A stretch of 64,000 nucleotides of DNA from Mycobacterium barrassiae (GCF_025822765.1 NZ_JACKUK010000029.1:329412-393411), one strand, 5' to 3'; positions 9,851 through 20,298 are shown, numbered from the stretch's first letter. Notes: generated by a model from the letters alone, not told the origin. Made by a program: numbers and translations.

Positions 9851-10375
9851 TCACCGGGGCGGAAAAGGTTCATTTCGCAATCTCAGCTCGTCGGCACCGT
9901 CCGCCTTGCCGTCGGCATCGCGGTCGCTCAGCTTGACGTCCCACCGGCCGTCGGCGTCGGTGTCGACGTAGGCCTGATCGCCGCTCACCGCGCGGTCGGC
10001 CACCCCGTTGCCGTCGACGTCGAAAAGTCGGTCGTCGGCCTGACCGTCCGCGTCGACGTCGACCACGACCCCACCGCTGTGCTCGACCCCGTCGAGCCCG
10101 AACCACCGCAGGAGACCGGCCCGGTCCAGACTCACCGCCCACGTGCCGGTGCCGTCATCAGTGAAGTACGCCGCGCCGACGCCGAGGGCGAAGTCGCGGA
10201 CCAAGTGGTCGGCGACACCGTCGGCATCGAGGTCGACCATCGCGTCATCGAGCAGACCGTCGTCATCGAAATCCAGCGCTGCCGCCTCGAACGCGCCGTC
10301 GCCGTTCAGGTCGATATCGGGTGCTGTCGTCCACATCGAAGCCGAACCGTCGCCGTCACCGAGGCAGTACTCCAT
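9851..10375 (-). CDS. Asp-rich repeat protein (calcium-binding-like)
   Basis: A 174-residue, very acidic protein made of recurring DxDxDG-type loops, such as DLNGDGAFEAA, DFDDDGLLDD, DLDADGVADH, DVDADGQADD, DVDGNGVADR and DTDADGRWD. Loops of this type bind calcium in dockerin, EF-hand-like and thrombospondin type 3 repeats. No signal peptide or membrane segment is visible, so the location is uncertain. The start ATG is six bases after the pcnA stop on the same strand, which suggests translation from the pcnA transcript. I do not recognise a named family or function. Confidence 0.75.
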   Translation of the reverse strand: MEYCLGDGDGSASMWTTAPDIDLNGDGAFEAAALDFDDDGLLDDAMVDLDADGVADHLVRDFALGVGAAYFTDDGTGTWAVSLDRAGLLRWFGLDGVEHSGGVVVDVDADGQADDRLFDVDGNGVADRAVSGDQAYVDTDADGRWDVKLSDRDADGKADGADELRLRNEPFPPR

Positions 10376-10381
10376 GACCGT

Positions 10382-11830
10382 TCAGACGGTGCGCTCACCC
10401 CGCGCGTTCCACCATTTCGTCAACTCGTCGACGGCTTCCTCGTGCGACAGCGGGCCGCGGTCGAGACGCAGCTCTTTCAGGTACCGCCATGCCTCACCCA
10501 CCTCGGGCCCGGCCGGAATGTCGAGGATCTTCATGATCTCGTTGCCGTCGAGGTCCGGGCGCACCCGCGCCAGATCCTCCTTGGCGGCCAGCTCGGCGAT
10601 GCGGTGCTCGAGATCGTCATAGGCGGCCTGCAGGCGGGCCGCGCGGCGCTTGTTGCGGGTCGTGCAGTCGGCTCGCACCAGCTTGTGCAGCTTGGGCAGC
10701 AGCGGTCCCGCATCGGTGACGTAGCGGCGCACGGCGGAATCGGTCCAGCGGCCATCGCCGTAGCCGTGGAACCGCAAGTGCAGGTACACCAGCTGCGAGA
10801 CGTCGTCGATCATCTGCTTGGAGTACTTCAGCGCGCGCATCCGCTTGCGCACCATCTTCGCGCCGACCACCTCGTGGTGGTGGAAGCTCACCCCGCCGTC
10901 GGGCTCATGCTTGCGGGTGGCGGGCTTGCCGATGTCGTGCAGCAGCGCCGCCCAGCGCAACACCAGATCCGGACCCTCATCCTCGAGGTCGATGGCCTGG
11001 CGCAACACCGTCAACGAATGCCAGTAGACGTCCTTGTGCTGGTGGTGCTCGTCGATGGCCATCCGCATGGCGCCCACCTCGGGCAGCACGACGTCGCCAA
11101 GGCCGGTCTGCACCATCAGGTCGATGCCCGCGACCGGATCCGCACCGAGCAGCAGCTTGTCCAACTCGGCGGCCACCCGTTCCTTGGAGATCCGCTCCAG
11201 CTGGGGCGCCATCTCGATCAGGGCCGCGACCACCCGCGGGGCGACGCTGAAGCCCAGCTGCGAAACGAACCTCGCCGCCCGCAGCATCCGCAACGGATCG
11301 TCGCCGAACGACGTCTCCGGCGCGGCGGGAGTGTCCAGTGTCTTGGCGCGCACCGCCGCCAACCCGCCGAGCGGATCGTGGAACTCCCCGGGTCCGTCGG
11401 CGGTGATACGCACCGCCATCGCGTTCGAGGTGAAGTCGCGACGCACCAGATCGTCGTCGAGGCGGTCACCGAAGCGCACCTCCGGGTTGCGCGACACCTG
11501 GTCATAGGTGTCGGCGCGGTACGTGGTGATCTCCAAGCGGTGGCCGGACTTACCGACCCCGACCGTCCCGTACTCGATGCCCATGTCCCACAGCGCCTCG
11601 GCCCAATCGCGCAGGAACTTCTGCATCTGCTCGGGGCGCGCATCGGTGGTGAAGTCGAGGTCGGAGCCCAGGCGGCCCAGCAGGGCGTCGCGCACGCTGC
11701 CGCCAACCAGGAACAGTTCGTGGCCCGCATCAGCGAACACCCGCCCGACGTCGCGCAGAACGTCGCCGTGCCGATTCAGCGCAACCTGCGCCGAGGCAAG
11801 CAGTTCTGCGTCAGCAGCGGATCCGGCCAC
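10382..11830 (-). CDS. pcnA: CCA tRNA nucleotidyltransferase / poly(A) polymerase
   Basis: A 482-residue class II nucleotidyltransferase that adds or repairs the 3' CCA of tRNAs in the cytosol. The N-terminal head shows LVGGSVRDALLGR followed by SDLDFTTDARP, whose two Asp are the catalytic metal ligands. The neck has the RMLRAARFVSQLGF element. The C-terminal half has an HD domain (ALLHDIGKP). It corresponds to M. tuberculosis PcnA (Rv3907c) and is divergent from mutT4, as in that genome. The ATG at 11830 gives the usual length. Confidence 0.95.
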   Translation of the reverse strand: MAGSAADAELLASAQVALNRHGDVLRDVGRVFADAGHELFLVGGSVRDALLGRLGSDLDFTTDARPEQMQKFLRDWAEALWDMGIEYGTVGVGKSGHRLEITTYRADTYDQVSRNPEVRFGDRLDDDLVRRDFTSNAMAVRITADGPGEFHDPLGGLAAVRAKTLDTPAAPETSFGDDPLRMLRAARFVSQLGFSVAPRVVAALIEMAPQLERISKERVAAELDKLLLGADPVAGIDLMVQTGLGDVVLPEVGAMRMAIDEHHQHKDVYWHSLTVLRQAIDLEDEGPDLVLRWAALLHDIGKPATRKHEPDGGVSFHHHEVVGAKMVRKRMRALKYSKQMIDDVSQLVYLHLRFHGYGDGRWTDSAVRRYVTDAGPLLPKLHKLVRADCTTRNKRRAARLQAAYDDLEHRIAELAAKEDLARVRPDLDGNEIMKILDIPAGPEVGEAWRYLKELRLDRGPLSHEEAVDELTKWWNARGERTV

Positions 11831-11915
11831 GTTCGGACAGCCTAATGTGCAACGGCTCCATCACGACCGGTGAGTGCGGCGGGAACGAAACTTCGTGGCA
11901 GCTACTATCGCTTGG

Positions 11916-12698
11916 GTGTCGGACGGCGAACAGGCCAAGCCCCGACGGCGCCGCGGGCGTCGTCGCGGCCGACGCGCGGCAGGTCCCCCGGACGCCGAGG
12001 CCACACAGCCCGGCGGCACCCCCAACAGCGCCGACAACTCCGCCGTCCCAGGCGCGACGGACCAGCCCATCCCGCGCCCCAAACCCCAGAAGACCCGGCC
12101 ACGCCGCCCACCGGAGCGCCTGCGCACCGTGCACGAGACATCGGCCGGGGGCCTGGTCATCGACGGTATCGACGGGCCCAAGGACAACCAGGTGGCGGCG
12201 CTGATCGGCCGCACCGACCGCCGCGGCCGGATGCTGTGGTCGCTGCCCAAGGGCCACATCGAGCTCGGCGAGACCGCCGAGCAGACCGCCATCCGCGAGG
12301 TCGCCGAGGAAACCGGGATCCAGGGCAGCGTGCTCGCCGCGCTCGGCAGCATCGACTACTGGTTCGTCACCGAGGGGCGCCGCGTGCACAAGACCGTGCA
12401 CCATTACCTGATGCGATTCCTGGACGGCGAGCTGTCTGACGAGGATCTCGAGGTCAGCGAGGTCGCTTGGGTGCCGCTGAGGGAGCTGCCGTCCCGGTTG
12501 GCCTACGCCGACGAACGCCGACTCGCCGAAGTGGCCGGTGAGCTCATCGACAAACTGCACGCGGACGGCCCCGCCGCGTTGCCGCCGCTGCCACGGACCT
12601 CGCCACGGCGGCGGGCCCAGACGCACTCGCACACCCGCAACCGTCGTCCCGACGAAAAGACAACTCGGCGGACGAACGGCTGCGGCCAAGGGCCGTGA
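11916..12698 (+). CDS. mutT4: Nudix hydrolase MutT4
   Basis: A Nudix-family pyrophosphohydrolase of 260 residues. The Nudix box [20 protein letters not shown] matches GX5EX7REUXEEXGU and holds the metal-binding glutamates. A basic Arg-rich N-terminal tail precedes the domain and a basic tail follows it. It matches M. tuberculosis Rv3908. The GTG at 11916 (VSDGEQAK) is the start by homology; an in-frame codon at 11874 would add residues that look noncoding. It is first in a plus-strand cluster, and its stop overlaps the next start in a GTGA arrangement, indicating translational coupling. Confidence 0.93.
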   Translation: MSDGEQAKPRRRRGRRRGRRAAGPPDAEATQPGGTPNSADNSAVPGATDQPIPRPKPQKTRPRRPPERLRTVHETSAGGLVIDGIDGPKDNQVAALIGRTDRRGRMLWSLPKGHIELGETAEQTAIREVAEETGIQGSVLAALGSIDYWFVTEGRRVHKTVHHYLMRFLDGELSDEDLEVSEVAWVPLRELPSRLAYADERRLAEVAGELIDKLHADGPAALPPLPRTSPRRRAQTHSHTRNRRPDEKTTRRTNGCGQGP

Positions 12699-15187
12699 CC
12701 ACCGCGGAGTCGCGCATGTCGCCTGCGGCAGTCGCGCGCCTGCTTCTCGCGATCGGGATGTTGGCGCTGTTCATGGTTCCGCTCGCGAATCCCCGCGACG
12801 CCGCCGGGCAGCCGGGCGTCACCCCGTTTCTGACCGTGCACATCGACCGGGTCACCCCCGAGGTCGTGACCACGACCAGCGACCCGATCGTCACCGTCAC
12901 CGGCACCGTGGAGAACGTCGGCGACCGGCCCGTCCGCGACGTAATGGTGCGCCTCGAGGACACCGGGGCGGTGACGTCGTCGGCGGGGCTGCGGACCAAT
13001 CTCACAGGCAACGTCGACCAATTCGAACCCGTCGCCCAATTCATCGCTCTCGCACCGGAATTGGATCGCGGCGACGCGGTCCCGTTCGTGCTGTCCTACC
13101 CGCTGCGATCCGCGCAGGACCCGTCGCTGGGCATCGAGGAACCCGGCGTCTACCCGTTGATGGTCAACGTCAACGGCACACCCGACTACGGAGAGCCGGC
13201 CCGTCTCGACGCCGCCCGCTTCCTGCTACCGGTGCTCGGCGTCCCGCCCGATCCGGATTCCGACGAAAGCGACGCCGTGACGGCCGTGGTTCCCGCGGAC
13301 ACGTCCAGACCGGTCGGCCTGACCGTGCTGTGGCCGATCGCCGACAAGCCCCGGCTGGCCGCGGGGGCACCGGGCGGCACCACACCCGTCCGGCTCATCG
13401 ACGACGACCTCGCCACCTCGCTGGCCGCGGGCGGCCGGCTGGACAGCCTGCTGTCGGCCGTCGAGTTCGCGACCGGCCCACAGGTCGATCCCGACGGGCA
13501 TGTCCGGCAGGCGACGTGTCTGGCCGTCGACCCCGACCTGCTCGTCACCGTCAATGCGATGACGGGCGGCTACGTCGTCAACGACGGTCCCGACGCCGGG
13601 CCGGGCACACCGACGCACCCCGGCGCCGGGCAGGACGCCGCCGTGGCCTGGCTCAACCGCCTGCGGGGGCTCGCCAAACAGATGTGTGTCGTGCCGACCA
13701 CGTACGCGCAGGCCGACCTCGACGCGCTGCACCGGGTCGGGGATCCCGGCCTGTCGGGAATCGCCGTCAAGGGCGCGGGCGACATCGCCGACCAGATCCT
13801 CGGCGTCGCGTCGGTGCGCGGCGCCAACCTGATCGGCGACGGGCCCCTGACCGGGTCGGCGGTGCAGCTGCTGTCCCAGCAAGGCCAGACGGTCGCGATC
13901 GGCGCCGCCGAGGTGACGGCGGACTCCGAGTCCGACGGATCCAGCCCGACGCAGGGACCCGCGGACCTCAAGCCGGTGCGCTACACACCCGACGTCGCCG
14001 CGGCGCCGTTCGACCCCGCGGTGGGGGCAGCGCTGGCCGGAGTGGGCTCCGACCCGGTGTCGCCGTCATACCTCGACCCGTCCCTCAACGTGCCGCTGCA
14101 GCACGCGTCGGAGGTGGCGCGTAGGCAGGACGCCCTCGGTGCGCTGATGTGGCGAGCGCTGCGACCCGACATCGAACCCCGGACCGAGATCGTCATGCCG
14201 CCGTTGACGTGGAGCGCCCAACCGGCGGATGTGCAGGCGGTCCTGACCGCGACGGCCACCATGATCAACGCCGGGCTGGCACGCCCGCGGCCGCTCACCG
14301 AGGTGATCGCGGACGGCAACGCGGTACCGCCGCAACGAATCGCGCCGCTGCCCGAGAACGACCTGGGCGATCCGCGCGGGCGATTCGACGACGCCGTCGT
14401 CTCCGGCATCGCCGCCGTCACCGGCCGGCTGTGGGGTCTGACCGCTGCGTTGACCACCGACGAGCGCACCGGCCTCACCGGCTACGGGTACACCGCACCG
14501 CTGCGGGAGGACTCGCTGCGCGCCTTGAGCCAGTCGGTGCCGCCGGATGCCCGCAATGGCCTTGCGCAGCAACGGCTTACCACGGTGGGCCGCACAGTCG
14601 ACGATCTTTTCAAGGCCGTCACCATCGTCAACCCCGGCGGCTCGTACACGCTGGCGACCGAACGCAGCCCGCTGCCGCTCGCGCTGCGCAACAACCTGCC
14701 TGTGCCGATCCGGGTACGCCTGGACGTCGACGCTCCCCCGGGCATGTCGGTCACGGACATGGGTGTCATCGAACTGCCGCCCGGCTTCCTGCCGCTGCGG
14801 GTGCCGATCGAGGTGCACTTCACCCAGCGCGTCGCCGTCGACGTCGCGCTGCGCACCGAGAACGGCTTGCCTCTGGGCGAAGACGTGCGGTTGTCGGTGC
14901 ACTCCAACGCCTACGGCAAGGTGCTCTTCTTCATCACCCTGACCGGGGGCGCGATCCTGGCGCTGCTGGTCGGACGTCGGCTGTGGCATCGGTTCCGCGG
15001 CCAGCCCGACCGCGCCGACCTCGACCGGCCGGATCCGCTGGAGGTCGCGTTGCGCTTCGACGAGGAAGTCGACAAGGACGTCGACAAGGACGTCGAGAGG
15101 GACACCGACGCCGACGCGTCCCTCACCCGGACCCCTGATCCCGGCCCAGGCCGAATCGCCGGTTCCACCGGCCCAGGCGACAAATGA
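12695..15187 (+). CDS. DUF6049-like membrane-anchored protein (Rv3909-like)
   Basis: An 830-residue protein with an N-terminal hydrophobic segment (about residues 13-30, signal or anchor) and a large predicted extracytoplasmic region. A single membrane segment lies near residue 750 ([16 protein letters not shown]), followed by a short acidic cytosolic tail with repeated DVDKD units. By position it is Rv3909, always found directly before murJ in mycobacteria. It starts with GTG in a GTGA overlap with mutT4 and ends in an ATGA overlap with murJ, so all three are coupled. A role supporting lipid II flipping or wall assembly is inference from context only. Confidence 0.85.
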   Translation: MTTAESRMSPAAVARLLLAIGMLALFMVPLANPRDAAGQPGVTPFLTVHIDRVTPEVVTTTSDPIVTVTGTVENVGDRPVRDVMVRLEDTGAVTSSAGLRTNLTGNVDQFEPVAQFIALAPELDRGDAVPFVLSYPLRSAQDPSLGIEEPGVYPLMVNVNGTPDYGEPARLDAARFLLPVLGVPPDPDSDESDAVTAVVPADTSRPVGLTVLWPIADKPRLAAGAPGGTTPVRLIDDDLATSLAAGGRLDSLLSAVEFATGPQVDPDGHVRQATCLAVDPDLLVTVNAMTGGYVVNDGPDAGPGTPTHPGAGQDAAVAWLNRLRGLAKQMCVVPTTYAQADLDALHRVGDPGLSGIAVKGAGDIADQILGVASVRGANLIGDGPLTGSAVQLLSQQGQTVAIGAAEVTADSESDGSSPTQGPADLKPVRYTPDVAAAPFDPAVGAALAGVGSDPVSPSYLDPSLNVPLQHASEVARRQDALGALMWRALRPDIEPRTEIVMPPLTWSAQPADVQAVLTATATMINAGLARPRPLTEVIADGNAVPPQRIAPLPENDLGDPRGRFDDAVVSGIAAVTGRLWGLTAALTTDERTGLTGYGYTAPLREDSLRALSQSVPPDARNGLAQQRLTTVGRTVDDLFKAVTIVNPGGSYTLATERSPLPLALRNNLPVPIRVRLDVDAPPGMSVTDMGVIELPPGFLPLRVPIEVHFTQRVAVDVALRTENGLPLGEDVRLSVHSNAYGKVLFFITLTGGAILALLVGRRLWHRFRGQPDRADLDRPDPLEVALRFDEEVDKDVDKDVERDTDADASLTRTPDPGPGRIAGSTGPGDK

Positions 15188-18100
15188 GCACCGCCGGGCG
15201 CCGCGCCCGCCCCGGGACCCCCCCTGCGCGCGTCGATCTCGGCGGCCCGTTGCCGCCACCCCGGCAGGCCGCGCCCCCTCCGCGGCTTCCTCGCGGACCC
15301 GCGCCGCGACGCCGCGCTGGGCGCCCGGAACTGTCCGACGCCGCCGTGGTGTCCCGCTCGTGGGGCATGGCGATCGCGACCCTGATCAGCCGGCTGACCG
15401 GGTTCGCCCGCATCGTGCTGATCGCCACCATCCTGGGCGCCTCGCTGGCTAGCGCGTTCTCGGTGGCCTATCAACTTCCCAACCTGATCGCCGCGCTTGT
15501 GTTGGAGGCGACGTTCACGGCGATCTTCGTGCCGGTGCTCGCCCGCGCCGAACGCGACGATCCCGACGGCGGCACGGCATTCGTGCGCCGGCTGGTCACC
15601 CTCGCGACCACCCTGCTCCTGGTCACCACCGCGCTGGCGGTGGCGTCGGCGCCACTGCTGGTCGGCCTGATGCTGGGCAACGACCCCCAGGTGAACCGCG
15701 ACCTCACCACCGCGTTCGCCTATCTCCTGCTGCCGCAGGTGTTGTTCTACGGGCTGTCGTCGGTGTTCATGGCAATCCTGAACACCCGCAATGTGTTCGG
15801 ACCGCCTGCGTGGGCGCCGGTGTGCAACAACATCGTCGCGATTCTGACGCTCGTCCTGTACCTCGTTGTTCCAGGCGAACTTTCGGTGGATCCGGTGCGG
15901 ATGGGCAACGCCAAGCTGCTCGTTCTCGGCATCGGAATGACGATGGGCACGGTGACGCAGGTCGTCGTCCTGCTGATCGCGTTACGGCGAGAGCGGGTCA
16001 GCCTGCGCCCACTGTGGGGGATCGACAACCGGCTGAAGCAGTTCGGCGCGATGGCGGCCGCGATGGTGCTCTACGTGCTGATCAGCCAGATCGGCCTGAT
16101 CGTCGGCAACCGAATCGCCAGCGGCGCAGCGGCTTCCGGCCCGGCGATCTACAACTACACCTGGCTTGTGCTGATGCTGCCGTTCGGCATGATCGGCGTG
16201 ACGGTGTTGACCGTCGTGATGCCTCGGCTGAGCCGCAACGCCGCCGCCGACGACCTTCCCGCGGTGCTGGGGGACCTGTCGCTGGCCACCCGCCTGACGA
16301 TGGTCACACTCATCCCGATCGTGGCGATGATGACCGTCGGCGGCCCGGCCATCGGCAGCGCGCTGTTCGCCTACGGAAACTTCGGCGATGTCGATGCCGG
16401 ATATCTCGGCATGGCGATCACGCTGTCGGCGTTCACGCTGATTCCGTATGCCCTTGTGCTGCTGCAACTTCGGGTGTTCTACGCCCGGGAGCAGCCGTGG
16501 ACGCCGATCGCGCTGATCGTGGTGATCACCACCGTCAAGATCGCGGCATCCATCGCGGCACCGCACCTCACCGACGATCCGGACCTGGTGGCCGGCTATC
16601 TCGGCACAGCCAACGGCCTGGGCTTCCTCGCCGGGGCGATCGTCGGCTACTACCTGTTGCGCGCGAACCTCAACCCGCCGAGCGGACGGCTGCTCAACCT
16701 GGAGGTGGTGCGCACCATCCTGGTCACCATCTGCGCATCACTGATCGCCGGTCTCGTCGCCCACGTCGTCGACCGGCTGCTCGGCGTGGAGTCGCTGACG
16801 ACCAACTTCGGCGGCGGCGGATCGTTGCTTCGCCTGCTGGTGCTCGGTCTGATCATGGTGCCGATCATCGCCGGAGTGCTACTCAGCGCCCAGGTACCCG
16901 AGGCACAGGCGGCGCTCGCCGTCGTCCGGCGTCGCCTCGGCAAAGGGGAAAGGGTGCCCTCACCACCGACAACGCCGCCCGACCGGCCTCCAACAGGCAA
17001 GCCCCTCACGTACGCTCATCAGAGGAATTCGTCCGCGCCAGGGCGGCGGCCGGGCCCGCCGGTCGTGCGGCGCGGACCCACGGCGACGGTCGCCGGGGAC
17101 CGGATAGGGAAAGGACCAGCGGTGAGCGACGAATCCGCAAGCGGCGCCACGCCGGGTCCGGACCACACCGCCACCGCCAAGATCCCGCTGTCGCAGCGGC
17201 CCGAGGCACCGCAGGCCGAGGCGGACAGCTTCCAGCCTGACGTGCAGGATCCCGCCGACCTCACCGAGACGTCGCGGATTTCGACCGAAGGGCCCAACGG
17301 CACAGGCCCGTCACCGACGTCCGGGCGACCGCCCTCGGACTACGGCGGCGATCCGACCCGCGAATCGCTGCCATTCGACGTGCCGCGCGAGCCACCCATC
17401 GAGGCCGCCACCTCCGACGAGGACGTCCATCTCATTCCGGGCGCCGTCATCAGCGGCGGCCGGTACCGGCTGCTGGTTTTCCACGGTGGCCCGCCGACCC
17501 TGCAGTTCTGGCAGGCGCTCGATACGGCGCTCGACCGCCAGGTGGCGCTGACATTCGTCGACCCCGACGCGACGCTGCCCGACGAGAAGGTGCAGGCGAT
17601 CCTTTCGCGCACGTCCAAGCTGAGCCGGCTCGACATGCCCGGTGTCGCCCGCGTCCTCGACGTCGTCAACACCGGATCGGGTGGGCTGGTGGTGTCCGAA
17701 TGGATCCGCGGTGGATCCCTGGCCGAGGTCGCCGACACGTCACCGTCACCGGTCGGCGGCGCGCGGGCAATCCAGTCGCTGGCCGCCGCGGCCGAGGCGG
17801 CGCACCGCGCCGGTGTCGCGCTGTCGATCGATCACCCCAGCCGTGTCCGGGTGAGCATCGAAGGCGACGTGGCGCTGGCCTTCCCGGCGACGCTGCCGCA
17901 GGCCACCCCGGAGGACGACATCCGCGGTATCGGTGCCGCGCTCTACGCGCTGCTCATCAACAGGTGGCCGCTGCCCGAATCCGGCGTGCGCAGCGGTTTG
18001 GCTCCTGCCGAGCTCGATCCGGCGGGCAAGCCCGTGGAACCGCGGTCCGTCGACCGCCAGATCCCGTTCCAGATCTCCGCGGCGGCCGCCCGCGCGGTCC

Positions 18101-18894
18101 AGGAGGGCGGCGGCATCCGCAGTGCCCCGACGCTGCTGAACCTGCTGCAGCAGGCCACCGCGATCGCCGACCGCACCGAGCTCATCTCCCCCGTCGACGA
18201 ACCCGAGGCGCCGGCTCCGGATCGGGTCCGCGTCCGTCCCGCCGACGATCCCGAAGCGCTGGCCCGTCGCCGCAAGGCGCTCTATATCGGGCTCGGTGTC
18301 GGTGCCGCGGTCATCCTCCTCGCGTTGATCCTGCTGGGCACGGTGCTGAGCCGGATCTTCGGCGACGTCGGCGACGGTCTCGGCGGCGACGAGCTCGGAC
18401 TCAACGCCCCCACCACGTCGGCGGAGTCCAGTGACAATGCCGGCGAAATCGTGAAACCCGTTTCGGCGACGGTCTTCTCGCCCGAGGGTGAGGCCGATGC
18501 ACCCGACCAGGCGCGGCTGGCGATCGATGGCAATCCGACCACGGTGTGGCCGATCGACACCTACACCGATCCGGTGCCCTTCCCCAACTTCAAGAACGGC
18601 GTGGGACTGATCCTGGCGCTGCCGAAGCCGACCAAGATCGGCGAAGTCACCGTGGACCTCAACAGCACAGGCACGGCGGTGGAGATCCGGTCGGCGAAGT
18701 CGCAATCACCCGCCTCGCTGGCGGATACCACCGTGTTGAAGTCGGCCACTCCCCTTCGGCCCGGCAAGAACACCATCAAAGTGGACAGCGACGAGCCCAC
18801 CTCCTACCTGCTGGTGTGGGTGTCCACCCTCGGCACCGTCGACGGCAAGAACCGTTCGGACATCGCCGAGATCACAGTGAAGGCGGCCGGGTAG
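15184..18894 (+). CDS. murJ: MurJ-type lipid II flippase with pseudokinase domain (MviN)
   Basis: A 1236-residue fusion. The N-terminal portion (about residues 60-570) has some 14 hydrophobic segments and the MurJ/MviN pattern (RLTGFARIVLIATILGASLA), so it should flip lipid II across the membrane. A Pro-rich linker leads to a kinase-like domain (about residues 760-990) that starts GGRYRLLVF. It lacks a glycine-rich loop, an HRD catalytic Asp and a DFG motif, so it is a pseudokinase. One membrane segment (about 1033-1056) and an extracellular beta-rich domain (about 1080-1236) follow. In M. tuberculosis (Rv3910) the phosphorylated pseudokinase domain is reported to recruit FhaA; fhaA and pknB are also in this window. 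Confidence 0.93.
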   Translation: MSTAGRRARPGTPPARVDLGGPLPPPRQAAPPPRLPRGPAPRRRAGRPELSDAAVVSRSWGMAIATLISRLTGFARIVLIATILGASLASAFSVAYQLPNLIAALVLEATFTAIFVPVLARAERDDPDGGTAFVRRLVTLATTLLLVTTALAVASAPLLVGLMLGNDPQVNRDLTTAFAYLLLPQVLFYGLSSVFMAILNTRNVFGPPAWAPVCNNIVAILTLVLYLVVPGELSVDPVRMGNAKLLVLGIGMTMGTVTQVVVLLIALRRERVSLRPLWGIDNRLKQFGAMAAAMVLYVLISQIGLIVGNRIASGAAASGPAIYNYTWLVLMLPFGMIGVTVLTVVMPRLSRNAAADDLPAVLGDLSLATRLTMVTLIPIVAMMTVGGPAIGSALFAYGNFGDVDAGYLGMAITLSAFTLIPYALVLLQLRVFYAREQPWTPIALIVVITTVKIAASIAAPHLTDDPDLVAGYLGTANGLGFLAGAIVGYYLLRANLNPPSGRLLNLEVVRTILVTICASLIAGLVAHVVDRLLGVESLTTNFGGGGSLLRLLVLGLIMVPIIAGVLLSAQVPEAQAALAVVRRRLGKGERVPSPPTTPPDRPPTGKPLTYAHQRNSSAPGRRPGPPVVRRGPTATVAGDRIGKGPAVSDESASGATPGPDHTATAKIPLSQRPEAPQAEADSFQPDVQDPADLTETSRISTEGPNGTGPSPTSGRPPSDYGGDPTRESLPFDVPREPPIEAATSDEDVHLIPGAVISGGRYRLLVFHGGPPTLQFWQALDTALDRQVALTFVDPDATLPDEKVQAILSRTSKLSRLDMPGVARVLDVVNTGSGGLVVSEWIRGGSLAEVADTSPSPVGGARAIQSLAAAAEAAHRAGVALSIDHPSRVRVSIEGDVALAFPATLPQATPEDDIRGIGAALYALLINRWPLPESGVRSGLAPAELDPAGKPVEPRSVDRQIPFQISAAAARAVQEGGGIRSAPTLLNLLQQATAIADRTELISPVDEPEAPAPDRVRVRPADDPEALARRRKALYIGLGVGAAVILLALILLGTVLSRIFGDVGDGLGGDELGLNAPTTSAESSDNAGEIVKPVSATVFSPEGEADAPDQARLAIDGNPTTVWPIDTYTDPVPFPNFKNGVGLILALPKPTKIGEVTVDLNSTGTAVEIRSAKSQSPASLADTTVLKSATPLRPGKNTIKVDSDEPTSYLLVWVSTLGTVDGKNRSDIAEITVKAAG

Positions 18895-18961
18895 CCTAAG
18901 CTATCCCCAGCCCGGCAAAGATGTGTCGGAGGGTCCCCGCCGCGCCGTTTAGTGTTCGGCT

Positions 18962-19570
18962 GTGGGGACGTTCGGGGAGATCTCGGCAACCGGTGAAGAC
19001 GAGAGAACCGATGCGGAGCTGCTCGCCGCACACGTCGCCGGTGAGCGGTACGCGTTCGAGAAACTGTTCCGTCGGCACGACCGGCAGCTGTACCGGCTCG
19101 CGCTGCTCACCAGCCGCAACCCCGACGACGCCGCCGACGCGCTGCAGGACGCGATGCTGTCGGCGCACCGCACCGCTCCCGCGTTCCGCCACGACGCCGC
19201 CGTCAGCAGCTGGCTGTATCGCATCGTCGTCAACGCCTGCCTGGACCGGCTGCGGCGCAACAAGTCCCGGCCCACCACCGCGCTGCTGGACGACAGCTGC
19301 CACACCGGAGATCCGATGCCGCAGGTGGACACCGCCATCGTCATCGAGCGTGCGTTGATGCGCCTGCCCGTGGAGCAACGCGCCGCCGTCGTGGCGGTCG
19401 ACATGCAGGGGTACTCGGTGCTCGAGACGGCCCGCATGCTCGGTGTCGCCGAGGGGACCGTGAAGAGCCGCTGCTCCCGTGCACGCCGCAAGCTCGCCGA
19501 GACGCTGCAGTACTTCGTATTGGCGGACGGTGGAACCGCACAGTCGCCGCCGTCGTCTAATCCTCCGTGA
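18962..19570 (+). CDS. sigM: ECF sigma factor SigM
   Basis: A 202-residue extracytoplasmic-function sigma factor. Region 2 spans about residues 20-90 (FEKLFRRHDRQLYRLALLTS, then DALQDAMLSAHR and SWLYRIVVNACLDRLRR). Region 4 spans about 125-180, with the helix-turn-helix YSVLETARMLGVAEGTVKSR. The start is GTG at 18962. It follows murJ by 67 bases and precedes its anti-sigma factor gene by 40, the same order as Rv3910-3912. It directs RNA polymerase to a small envelope-related regulon in mycobacteria. Confidence 0.94.
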   Translation: MGTFGEISATGEDERTDAELLAAHVAGERYAFEKLFRRHDRQLYRLALLTSRNPDDAADALQDAMLSAHRTAPAFRHDAAVSSWLYRIVVNACLDRLRRNKSRPTTALLDDSCHTGDPMPQVDTAIVIERALMRLPVEQRAAVVAVDMQGYSVLETARMLGVAEGTVKSRCSRARRKLAETLQYFVLADGGTAQSPPSSNPP

Positions 19571-19610
19571 TGGAGACTGGCTGACGTCAGGGCAACCGGC
19601 GGGAGCGAGA

Positions 19611-20252
19611 GTGGACAACGACACCGACGGCGTCGAGGACGACCTCGATCCTGCCGTGGTCGAGCGTGTCCGGCGCGACCTCGCCCAGCTGGCCTCGGAC
19701 CGCGCCTCTGCGCCTGAGGTACCGCCAGACGTCACCGCACGGGTGGTTGCCGCGCTGCGGGCCGAATCGGACCCGGTGGCAGCGGCTCATGCGGTGAAAC
19801 GGCCCCCGCTGCCGCGGCTGCATCGTCTTGGGCTCGTCGTCGGCGTCGGTGCCGCGCTCACCGGCGTCATCGTCGGCACCTCGATGCTCAACCGCCATCC
19901 CGCACCCCGCTATCCGGCCGGCCCGACCGCCGAAAAGATCACCGTGAGCCGGCCCGCCACCACCATCCCCCTCTCTGATCCGGAGATCCTCGGCCTGCTG
20001 TCGCAATCCCCGGACTTGGGCCCGCTCACCGACCCCGCGCGCCGCGACTCCTGCCTCGGCGGCCTCGGCTACGCGCCGGGAGCGCAGGTGCTGGGCGCCC
20101 GTCCCCTGGACATGCACGGCAGGCCCGCGGTGCTGATGCTGCTGCCACCGGACGTATCCGAGGCCGAGACGGTGGTGGCTGTGGTGGTCGAACCCGAATG
20201 CAATGGCGCCCACACCGGCCTGTTGGCCAAGGCGGTCGTCACGCGCACGTAA
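19611..20252 (+). CDS. rsmA: anti-sigma-M factor RsmA
   Basis: A 213-residue membrane protein with a cytosolic acidic N-terminal region (residues 1-60), one transmembrane segment at about 64-88 (LGLVVGVGAALTGVIVG) and an extracytoplasmic C-terminal domain. By position it is Rv3912, the anti-sigma factor that sequesters SigM. I see no HxxxCxxC zinc motif in the N-terminal region. GTG at 19611 is preceded by GGGAG at 5 bases and begins VDNDTDGV; the frame extends upstream into sigM but that part does not look coding. Confidence 0.85.
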   Translation: MDNDTDGVEDDLDPAVVERVRRDLAQLASDRASAPEVPPDVTARVVAALRAESDPVAAAHAVKRPPLPRLHRLGLVVGVGAALTGVIVGTSMLNRHPAPRYPAGPTAEKITVSRPATTIPLSDPEILGLLSQSPDLGPLTDPARRDSCLGGLGYAPGAQVLGARPLDMHGRPAVLMLLPPDVSEAETVVAVVVEPECNGAHTGLLAKAVVTRT

Positions 20253-20271
20253 TCTGTCCATCAGGCCTGGC

Positions 20272-20298
20272 GGGAACACCCCGGCTTAGGCTGGTGTT
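20272..20298 (+). promoter_or_regulatory. SigH-type promoter for trxB-trxC
   Basis: GGGAAC at 20272-20277 and GTT at 20296-20298 are separated by 18 bases, matching the SigH consensus (GGAA...GTT) reported upstream of M. tuberculosis trxB2. The predicted transcript would start about 35-40 bases before the trxB ATG. This links thioredoxin expression to redox or heat stress. Confidence 0.6.

Noticed and set aside
9803-11845. A 680-codon plus-strand frame across the Asp-rich gene and pcnA
   Set aside because: It is antisense to two supported genes, with His/Val/Arg-biased low-complexity translation and no recognisable motif.
12538-14124. A long Arg-rich plus-strand frame overlapping mutT4 and the DUF6049-like gene
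   Set aside because: It is out of frame with two supported coding regions and has shadow-frame composition.
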